From: Enterobacterales bacterium
GTDB lineage: Bacteria > Pseudomonadota > Gammaproteobacteria > Enterobacterales > Succinivibrionaceae
Reading direction: 5' to 3'
Length of the DNA stretch: 15,059 bases
NCBI GenBank assembly: GCA_900768635.1
Contig: CAAGDP010000128.1
Coordinates: forward strand, 1-15,059
Shown in pieces: positions 5,618-12,062 of this stretch; position 1 is the stretch's first letter; each line of letters opens with the position of its first letter. The translations under genes and the position numbers were made by a program. Under the pieces are notes generated by a model. It was not told the origin of the DNA. It saw nothing but the letters and a program-made list of their open reading frames with translations, and ran no database searches.

Positions 5618-8211
5618 TAAGACTTTTTATTTTCAGTAGGTTGGTCAGATTCCACGTTACAATGTTCTGATTTAAGATAACTGTCTATCTGTGAATATGG
5701 CAAAGGCTTGGAGAAATAATACCCCTGAGAATACCTGATCCCCTTCTCCTGCAGAAATTCCTGCAATTCCCGGGACTCTGCATATTCAGCAACTAGATCC
5801 ACATTAAACTTCTTAGCCAGATAGATTATAACATCTATGATATTGCGGTTAACTTCATCATTAAGAAGATGTTTAACAATTTCCCCGTCAATCTTAATAA
5901 TATCAGGACGCAATTTCACTATTTCCAGCAGATTTGAGTAACCGGCACCAAAATCATCAATGGCAATAAGTACATGATAATTACGTAACTTGGAAATAAA
6001 ATCTGAAAGAACATCCAGATCTTCAAAGGCATCTGACTCCAGTATTTCAAAAATAAATCGTTCCGGATGCTTTACCATTTTCAGTCTGGTGTAGATCATA
6101 TCGGTAACAAGTTCCGAATTGATATCAATGGCGGAGAGGTTAATGGAAACCGACTCTTCCCGATCACTGAACAAATCAAACACCTTGTTAATCATAGCAC
6201 AGGATAACTGCAGATACAGTCTGAATTCCTTGGCTACAGGCAAAAACTGATTCGGATACCAGATTTTATTATTGGCATCACGGATACGCATAAGAGATTC
6301 GAACTTGTGGGTATATCTGCGACTGTTATCGTAAATAGGCTGGAAGTAAGGCTCAATACCGTCATTTTCAATAGCATAGTTGATGGCAGCCAGAGCCTGC
6401 AGGGATTCCTCAAAATTTTCAGTACTTACATTGGAATCCTCATAGACCACAAAACGCTTTAATTCATTTGCGCTGTCCGTCATCATGAGCTTCACTTTCT
6501 CCAGAAGCTCAGTATCCTGATCCACCACTACAAAAAAGTTATTCAGGCAGATCATATTCTTATAGGTATAATGCTTGTTGAAATTTATAAACAGCCTTCT
6601 TGCCAGTTCCATAAACTCATCAGTAGCAAAAATATCATTTCCGGCAATAATAAATGAGGATAAATCGTTTATATAGATATGAACATGAGAAGTATCATTC
6701 TCATCAGTAAGATAACCGCCCTCCCGCAGATAATCGGTAAAAAGCTTCAGATTAGCCATAAAATAGGCTATATAGGAATCATGTCCTATGTAGTTTGCCA
6801 GCTGGACGCTTTTTTCAATAACCACCATTACAATTTTGTTGTAATGCATGCGGGTACTGTCATAAATGAACTTCTCCACATTGAACAGGCCGGTATTCTT
6901 TTCCACAAAAAGGGACTGATTGGCTTTATGTTCGTGTTCCATAATTTTCTTGAGGAGCTCTTCCTTGGCGACAAATATCTCCTCGGACTGGCGCTGCAGA
7001 ACATTGCGATAAACATCAGCAGTATCATCTTCATCCTGAATAACCTGCTTTAAAAGAGATTTATCCAGAACCGGCAACCGGGTATCAGGACTTTCTGTAA
7101 GACCGAAATATACAGCTACATTATTTAAAAACTTGCTGCAATTTCCCACATAACCCAACTCCCCCACCATATAGGAAAAAATGGCATTCTTAGGTTCAAA
7201 AAGACTGATAATCTGACTGTGGAACTTTTTAAAATGTGTCATGCGGGTAAAACAGCAGAACACAAACATGGACATAACCGGGGATAAATTCAGCTCATCA
7301 ATAATATTGGCATAATTTTTCATAGCCGCTTTGCAACTATGATAGGAAAGTCTTACCTTGTCACCTGTGCGCACACAGTTAGGCACGGTAGTGTAAATCA
7401 TTTTCCGCTGAAGGTCGTAGGCAATATTACGGGATGCATTATCATAATCCACCAAATCCAGAGAAAACTTCTGCAGGATAGTGTTACAGTCATCATCCTT
7501 CCGGAAATCCACGGCAAACAAATCATTGAAAAAATCTACCGCAGGCATTCCGGATATTTCCAGAATATCACTGCCATCAACTTTAGTGAGCTCATAAACA
7601 TCACCCATAGGTTCGTCACTACTCACCACATCCTGATAAATAATAAGATCCTTTCCGGCAAGTGCTATGGAAATAATGTGATTGCGATATACGCCATGTT
7701 CATCAAAAAGATAACCGCAGACTACTGAACGGTTATTAAGAGTAACTGAAACATGTCCTCCCACAAGATAAATCTCAGGAGACAACTTATTAAACTCAGC
7801 AACCAGTTCATTTAAGGAAAATTCAAAGCAGGATGAGAACATCATTACTGCTTTAGTTTGGGAATTACAGAGATTTCCCACCACATCCAGAGCCACATTG
7901 GCAGGACTGGTATCTTTTTCCAAACAGGTTAAGCTGACATCAAAACGAGAATTTTCAAAACCTAGAATGCGGACTACTGTCCCGTTTGATCTGACTTCCC
8001 CATGAATGGCAATCTTGCAGGTGGAATAACCAATAACTGCTGAATTAGGAAAAATGGAACGCAGTTCCTTGGCGATGGCGACAGCCTTCTCGGCCTCATT
8101 TAAGGTAGTATTAATAATTATCAGATAATAAAGACGGGGATTGATGTTTGACGACACAAGAAATGATTTGAAAGAGGAGTAGTCATTGTATATACAAGAA
8201 AAGTCCTTCAC
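5617..8211 (-). CDS. FIST sensor with degenerate GGDEF and EAL (c-di-GMP phosphodiesterase)
   Basis: Probable cyclic-di-GMP phosphodiesterase with a ligand-sensing N-terminus, 864 residues, no membrane segment. Residues about 25-370 resemble the FIST N and C domains (IFPNSAVIGYSTC near 53-65, and AIFSYMVGELGYVG further on). FIST is proposed to bind small ligands such as amino acids. A short coiled coil (about 395-435) leads to a GGDEF-like domain (about 435-595) that retains NTGLFN but lacks any GG(D/E)EF loop, so cyclase activity is unlikely. The EAL domain (about 610-845) keeps the expected catalytic set: E638 (ESL instead of EAL), N691, E722, D752, D753, K773, E809 and Q829, with spacings close to those of RocR. 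The best start is GTG at 8211; a G-rich stretch precedes it but no good ribosome binding site. It heads the run to dusC and the three exported genes. The 184-nt gap upstream shows no certain promoter. Confidence 0.88.
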   Translation of the reverse strand: MKDFSCIYNDYSSFKSFLVSSNINPRLYYLIIINTTLNEAEKAVAIAKELRSIFPNSAVIGYSTCKIAIHGEVRSNGTVVRILGFENSRFDVSLTCLEKDTSPANVALDVVGNLCNSQTKAVMMFSSCFEFSLNELVAEFNKLSPEIYLVGGHVSVTLNNRSVVCGYLFDEHGVYRNHIISIALAGKDLIIYQDVVSSDEPMGDVYELTKVDGSDILEISGMPAVDFFNDLFAVDFRKDDDCNTILQKFSLDLVDYDNASRNIAYDLQRKMIYTTVPNCVRTGDKVRLSYHSCKAAMKNYANIIDELNLSPVMSMFVFCCFTRMTHFKKFHSQIISLFEPKNAIFSYMVGELGYVGNCSKFLNNVAVYFGLTESPDTRLPVLDKSLLKQVIQDEDDTADVYRNVLQRQSEEIFVAKEELLKKIMEHEHKANQSLFVEKNTGLFNVEKFIYDSTRMHYNKIVMVVIEKSVQLANYIGHDSYIAYFMANLKLFTDYLREGGYLTDENDTSHVHIYINDLSSFIIAGNDIFATDEFMELARRLFINFNKHYTYKNMICLNNFFVVVDQDTELLEKVKLMMTDSANELKRFVVYEDSNVSTENFEESLQALAAINYAIENDGIEPYFQPIYDNSRRYTHKFESLMRIRDANNKIWYPNQFLPVAKEFRLYLQLSCAMINKVFDLFSDREESVSINLSAIDINSELVTDMIYTRLKMVKHPERFIFEILESDAFEDLDVLSDFISKLRNYHVLIAIDDFGAGYSNLLEIVKLRPDIIKIDGEIVKHLLNDEVNRNIIDVIIYLAKKFNVDLVAEYAESRELQEFLQEKGIRYSQGYYFSKPLPYSQIDSYLKSEHCNVESDQPTENKKS

Positions 8212-8395
8212 CTCAAGCCCCCGATTTCAGCTCAAACAGCAACACTTTTGTAATTCTACTGAATTAATCAAGCGTTAGCTTTGACAAACTTATCAAAACA
8301 GAAAAAACAGCGTTAAAACAGGATAAATACAGCCAGAATAAAGGAAATTTGTGACTTATGACAAAAAATTATAAATAATAGAGCCGTTCAGCACA

Positions 8396-8986
8396 CTAGC
8401 TGCAACTGCGATGTTCTTCCAGGGCAAAAATCTCAGAAGACAAACCTTCATTCATCTTATAAAGAGGAATAAAGCTTTCTTTGGAAACTACCACCAGGTC
8501 ATGAAAACGATAGGTTTTACCGGAAACTGTCAAACCGGTAGCCAGAACCATACACAAGGCATTAGATCCAGAAACTTCAAGAACCAGCACATCGCCAATG
8601 GAAGAAGATTCTCTGTCCTGAAGAGAAAAAACTTCACCAACAAAAGGATCACGGCGTAAAAGAGAAAAATTCTTAACACCAGACAATCCCCGCATAGGCT
8701 TACGGAAGAAACGGCACCCGGTAACGGCATGCAGTGCCAAAACAATCTTTTCGATATTGGAATATGGGAGATCCTGAATTTTCTGAATTACGGTGTAAAA
8801 GAAAGTTGCGTCATCCACATTAAAATGGACATCATCCATGGCCGGACGATCGCATTCATAAAAAGAGGATAAATTATAGTCGGTGACCAACACGTATTCT
8901 TCCGAACCGTGAATAAGATTAATCACGATTCTTTTGCGACTTTCGTCATAATGCCATTTCCAGGCTGGATTTGGTTCGAAATGCAT
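8396..8986 (-). CDS. zapC: Cell division protein ZapC
   Basis: ZapC is a cytoplasmic FtsZ-binding protein that stabilises and bundles protofilaments at the Z ring in gammaproteobacteria. The 196-residue sequence has the family opening NPAWKWHYDESRKRIVINL, which parallels NWRWYYDEEHDRMMLDL of E. coli ZapC. It also has the conserved C-terminal block GDVLVLEVSGSNALCMVLATG with SGKTYRFHD. It is slightly longer than the E. coli protein (about 180). The ATG at 8986 is chosen because AAAGG lies 8 nt upstream and the N-terminus then aligns with the family; a GTG three codons earlier overlaps the ribosome binding site. In E. coli zapC is next to pyrD; here the pyrophosphatase gene and an AT-rich gap separate them. 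No clear terminator follows before the FIST-EAL gene. Confidence 0.87.
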   Translation of the reverse strand: MHFEPNPAWKWHYDESRKRIVINLIHGSEEYVLVTDYNLSSFYECDRPAMDDVHFNVDDATFFYTVIQKIQDLPYSNIEKIVLALHAVTGCRFFRKPMRGLSGVKNFSLLRRDPFVGEVFSLQDRESSSIGDVLVLEVSGSNALCMVLATGLTVSGKTYRFHDLVVVSKESFIPLYKMNEGLSSEIFALEEHRSCS

Positions 8987-8989
8987 AAG

Positions 8990-9022
8990 AATCACCTTTT
9001 CTATAAATATGAGGTGATTATA
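8990..9022 (-). promoter_or_regulatory. zapC promoter -10 with inverted repeat over the RBS
   Basis: A perfect TATAAT (9022-9017, minus strand) lies about 30 nt before zapC, with no good -35. A perfect 8-bp inverted repeat, AATCACCT (9019-9012) and AGGTGATT (8997-8990), is separated by 14 nt. One arm overlaps the -10 and the other contains the ribosome binding site. It could be an operator, or in a longer transcript a hairpin that hides the binding site. Confidence 0.5.
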
Positions 9023-9395
9023 TGATTTTACAAAGAAAAAGCCTATATAAAATCAAGGTAAAAAGTTGTTATAAATCACACATAAAATAAATATAAGTAA
9101 AAAAAAATACTAATTCACGAAAAATTTTTTTTGGACGACAGGAGAAAGAGAAAAAATTTTTGTTTAAGCCTGCTCAGACAACTGATGATTAATCATTTTT
9201 TTTAAATTTTTATTAATTATTAATATTATGATTAATCAAACAATTCAAGTATTATCAACCTTTGACAACCTGTTGTAAAAAATTTTACGCATCAAAAAAA
9301 ATTTTTTTCAGTATTTAAAATATTTTTTCATATTCAAAAAATTTTTTATTTTGAATACTTTTTATACAATTTTATCTTATTTTTTTATTCCGTTT
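9023..9395. other. AT-rich intergenic region with many A/T tracts
   Basis: No convincing gene. The stretch contains repeated A(4-8)T(4-8) blocks, the 12-bp palindrome ATGATTAATCAT (9185-9196) followed by T residues, a second copy of its first 11 bases at 9228-9238, and an inverted repeat TATTCAAAA/TTTTGAATA (9331-9339 and 9349-9357) followed by a short T run. DNA like this is expected to be curved and a good target for H-NS-like proteins. No DnaA-box cluster is present. Confidence 0.6.
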
Positions 9396-9590
9396 ATGAA
9401 TGATTTTCTCTCCTGTGAAGGGTGTGTTTTAAAAATTTTTGCCCTGATTTTTTTGATTCCATGAGCGGTATACCAAAAATTGAAAAACTTTATTATCTTT
9501 GAAAAAAAATTTGCTCCGGTGGCAACACTTCCAAAAACAGGAGAAAATATTTTTGAAATGCTCATAGCCATTGATGAACTTCAGACATAA
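9396..9590 (+). pseudogene. Possible frameshifted small gene remnant
   Basis: Three overlapping short frames read as one protein if two single-base shifts are allowed. An ATG at 9396 opens MNDFLSCEGCVLKIFALIF, which breaks at a run of seven T (9448-9454). The next frame continues FDSMSGIPKIEKLYYL and meets TGA in CTTTGA at 9498-9503. The third frame then gives EKKFAPVATLPKTGENIFEM and ends at TAA (9588-9590). The last segment has protein-like composition, and both breaks sit at or beside homopolymers. I do not recognise the family. It may be a decayed gene, a sequence with base-calling errors, or chance. The minus-strand frame over the same bases is the weaker reading. Confidence 0.3.
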
Positions 9591-9622
9591 AAAAAACGCC
9601 CGGAACATATATCCCGGACGTT
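9589..9622 (-). terminator. Rho-independent terminator of the pepN-pyrD-ppaC operon
   Basis: On the minus strand, AACGTCCGG (9622-9614) pairs with CCGGGCGTT (9603-9595) with one U-G pair, leaving a 10-nt loop, and T8 follows (9596-9589). The hairpin begins 20 nt after the pyrophosphatase stop. On the plus strand the U-G pair becomes a C-A mismatch and no T run follows. Confidence 0.9.
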
Positions 9623-9641
9623 CTTAAGACGGTCAGATCTG

Positions 9642-10790
9642 TTACTTAATAATTTCCATAAGCTTTGGAACAATGTCTTTCTTACGGGATGCAACCTTGT
9701 CCAACCAGACATGTTTGCCGTCATCAGAACCAAAAGCCTGCTTTAAGGCATCAAAGGCGCCGTCACCACAATAGAGGATTTCGGTTTTCTTGTTTTCCAA
9801 ATCGGTAGCAAGTACATAAAGCATATCCACTTTCTTTACCTTGTACATTTCAGGCAGTACAGCAGCCATTTTGGAGGTAATTTCTTCCTTGGTCTTATCT
9901 TTCATATTAACCTGAGTAATACCTACACGGCGGCTGCCCATTGGAAATTCCTTATAATCGGTATTGAAAATTTCCTCAGCCGGCATATCACCATAGGAAG
10001 TAGCTGCATCAGCAATTTCCTCATAGAATGCATTCACATCGGAAACACCTGAAATTTCTTTAAGTTTTTCCACTACAATACGATCAATGGCAGTGGTGGT
10101 TCCGAGAGTAAGATTTACTGTATCAGACAGAACTGCACCCAACAGAAGACCGGCAATCTGCGGATCAATTTCAAGGTCACGTTCCTGATATTCAATAGTA
10201 ATTACAGTGGCAGTAGATCCCACCGGCAGACTGCGGATATAAAGAGGAGAAGAAGAAACCACATCTCCCAGAGCATGATGATCAACAATACCTACAAGGT
10301 TGGCTTTATCCATACCGGAAACAGCCTGACCGTATACGGTATGATCTACCATTACAATATTCTTTCCGGCAGCATCTTCCAGAACAGGAGGAACTTCCAC
10401 ACCAAACTTCTTTAAAATAAATGAAGTCTCGTTGTTAATTTTGCTGCTTACCCGTGGTGATGCCTTAATTCCCAGCTTGTTATACATAGCAGCATAAGCT
10501 ACAGCTGAACATACGGAATCAGAATCCGGATTCTTATGTCCAACTACAAAGGTTTCCTGATCATTATAATTAACTGCCAGGTTCAATTCCCTGTAAATAT
10601 TTTCCATTTGCAAATAATTCCTATCTGAAGAAAACACAGTCTTTATGTCCCTTAGACTGTACCTATCGTTTAACCTGCTGCTGTCAGCAGTAAGATGTTT
10701 ATCGATTCTATAAGTTTCCCACATAAATTCAAGAGCTGAAAGAAATCCAGAAAGAACCAGTGCTGAAAACAAAATAAACAGAACACGCAT
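9642..10790 (-). CDS. ppaC: Mn-dependent (family II) inorganic pyrophosphatase with N-terminal extension
   Basis: Hydrolyses pyrophosphate to phosphate; DHH-family metalloenzyme using Mn or Co. The core motifs are complete: GHKNPDSDS (H85, D89, D91), VDH (D149), DHH (170-172), LSDT (D223), and SRKK (368-371) in the C-terminal DHHA2 domain. Typical family II enzymes are about 310 residues and begin a few residues before GHxNPDSD. This frame has 80 residues before it: a signal-peptide-like start (MRVLFILFSALVLSGFLSA) and a polar segment with five AGG arginine codons (residues 39, 43, 47, 57, 67), whereas the core uses CGN. The ATG at 10790 is 3 nt after the pyrD stop and has no ribosome binding site of its own. 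Alternatives are ATG at 10607 or TTG at 10613 behind AGGA, giving about 321-323 residues. Enzyme identity is certain; start and cellular location are not. Confidence 0.92.
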   Translation of the reverse strand: MRVLFILFSALVLSGFLSALEFMWETYRIDKHLTADSSRLNDRYSLRDIKTVFSSDRNYLQMENIYRELNLAVNYNDQETFVVGHKNPDSDSVCSAVAYAAMYNKLGIKASPRVSSKINNETSFILKKFGVEVPPVLEDAAGKNIVMVDHTVYGQAVSGMDKANLVGIVDHHALGDVVSSSPLYIRSLPVGSTATVITIEYQERDLEIDPQIAGLLLGAVLSDTVNLTLGTTTAIDRIVVEKLKEISGVSDVNAFYEEIADAATSYGDMPAEEIFNTDYKEFPMGSRRVGITQVNMKDKTKEEITSKMAAVLPEMYKVKKVDMLYVLATDLENKKTEILYCGDGAFDALKQAFGSDDGKHVWLDKVASRKKDIVPKLMEIIK

Positions 10791-10793
10791 ATA

Positions 10794-11816
10794 TCAAATA
10801 TTATTTACTATATCTTTAATAAGCTTTGGACCCCGGTAAATAAAACCGGTATAAATCTGAATAAGTTTGGCACCTGCCTCCAGTTTGGCCCGGGCAGTAG
10901 TTACTGAATCGATACCACCAACACCGATAATAGGGATTTCTTCTCCCAGTAATCCATGGAGCTTTCTAATCACCTCAGTACTGCGCATAAATAAGGGCTG
11001 ACCGCTTAAACCACCCGTTTCATAACAATGAGGCATATCATAAACAGCATCCCGGGATACTGTGGTATTAGTTGCAATAACTCCGTCTATTTTATTGCGC
11101 AGCAGACTTTCTGCAATGGATGCAAGTTCATCATCAGTAAGATCCGGTGCTATTTTAATAACCAGAGGAACCTTTTTCTCATGCAGTCTGGTGAGATCAC
11201 TCTGCTTGTCCTTAAGAGCGGCCAGAAGGTCATCAAAAGCCGCACCGAACTGCAATTTGCGCAGGTTGGGAGTATTAGGCGAGGAAATGTTCACCGTAAT
11301 ATAATCTGCACAGGAATAAACCCGATCCATGCAAATCAGATAATCATTAACACTTTTTTCCAAAGGGGTAACTTTATTTTTACCAATGTTAATGCCGATA
11401 ATGCCATCATAGTGACTTCCGGCTACATTTTTAACAAGTTCATCCACACCACCATTATTAAACCCCATACGATTTATAATGCCCTGAGCAGGTACTACCC
11501 GGAACAGACGCTTTTTAGGATTTCCCGGCTGGGCTACAGGGGTAACTGTTCCTACTTCCAAAAAGCCGAAACCCAATGCTCCCAGACCATCAATAGCCAC
11601 GGCATTTTTATCCAACCCTGCAGCAAGTCCCACCGGATTTTTAAAATGCAGCCCCATTACTTCCACCGGCTTGTCTAAAACATTCTGGTGCAGAAGAAAC
11701 TTCAAAGGCGAACTTCCCAAAGTATGGAGCATACTCATGGTAAATTCATGAACTTTTTCCGGATCAAACCTGAAAAGCACAGGACGAATGGCAGATTCAT
11801 AAAAATTAAACAACAT
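10794..11816 (-). CDS. pyrD: Dihydroorotate dehydrogenase (quinone), class 2
   Basis: Oxidises dihydroorotate to orotate in pyrimidine synthesis, passing electrons to membrane quinones. FMN-bound TIM barrel with an N-terminal amphipathic helix that docks on the inner membrane. The 340 residues match E. coli PyrD (336) throughout: FKNPVGLAAGLDKN, VGTVTPVAQPGNPKKRLFR, INRMGFNN, NIGKNK, TVNISSPNTPNLR (with the class 2 catalytic serine region), VIKIAPDL, GVIATNTT, GGLSGQPL, IIGVGGIDS and IYTGFIYRGP. The start at 11816 is preferred: it matches the family N-terminus (FDPEKVHEF) and has CAGGT 8 nt upstream. The frame extends upstream only through the DUF2835 gene. It lies 13 nt after that gene and 3 nt before ppaC. 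Confidence 0.97.
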   Translation of the reverse strand: MLFNFYESAIRPVLFRFDPEKVHEFTMSMLHTLGSSPLKFLLHQNVLDKPVEVMGLHFKNPVGLAAGLDKNAVAIDGLGALGFGFLEVGTVTPVAQPGNPKKRLFRVVPAQGIINRMGFNNGGVDELVKNVAGSHYDGIIGINIGKNKVTPLEKSVNDYLICMDRVYSCADYITVNISSPNTPNLRKLQFGAAFDDLLAALKDKQSDLTRLHEKKVPLVIKIAPDLTDDELASIAESLLRNKIDGVIATNTTVSRDAVYDMPHCYETGGLSGQPLFMRSTEVIRKLHGLLGEEIPIIGVGGIDSVTTARAKLEAGAKLIQIYTGFIYRGPKLIKDIVNNI

Positions 11817-11829
11817 ATTTGGATACCTG

Positions 11830-12060
11830 TTAACTACTGATTTTTTCCAAGGACACAAAGCTACTGCCGTCCAGAGTAAGACGGAATACGCCATGAATTC
11901 CATTATATCCCACAAATTTCTGAAAATGAGACAATGGCAACTCAATCCTTAAACCGGTAGTACTTACAACAGAAACTCTGCGGTTTAAAGATCGGTACAT
12001 CACATCCTGCACCTGATCAGAGCTCAAATCCAGAGAAAACTCATACACATTTCTGGCCAC
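11830..12060 (-). CDS. DUF2835 family protein
   Basis: Small uncharacterised protein of 76 residues. It matches the DUF2835 pattern known from Pseudomonas, Vibrio and relatives: an N-terminal strand (YEFSLDLS), a middle part (VVSTTGLRIELPLSHFQKFV) and the signature GIHGVFRLTLDGSSFVSLEKI at the end. It starts with GTG at 12060, 2 nt after the pepN stop, with a weak GGA about 9 nt upstream, so translation is probably coupled to pepN. No signal peptide or catalytic motif is visible. Its place between pepN and pyrD is positional information only; no function can be claimed. Confidence 0.85.
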   Translation of the reverse strand: MARNVYEFSLDLSSDQVQDVMYRSLNRRVSVVSTTGLRIELPLSHFQKFVGYNGIHGVFRLTLDGSSFVSLEKISS

Positions 12061-12062
12061 AA

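Noticed and set aside
9240..9260. TTATCAACC as a DnaA box, hinting at an origin in the AT-rich block
   Set aside because: Single site with two mismatches to TTATCCACA and no cluster or origin genes nearby.
9377..9571. Minus-strand 64-residue Lys/Phe-rich frame
   Set aside because: No ribosome binding site worth noting and low-complexity AT-driven composition; the plus strand reading over the same bases is more protein-like.
11817..11945. A 43-residue N-terminal extension of PyrD
   Set aside because: It overlaps the DUF2835 gene in another frame and has no family match; ATG 11816 aligns with E. coli PyrD and has a ribosome binding site.
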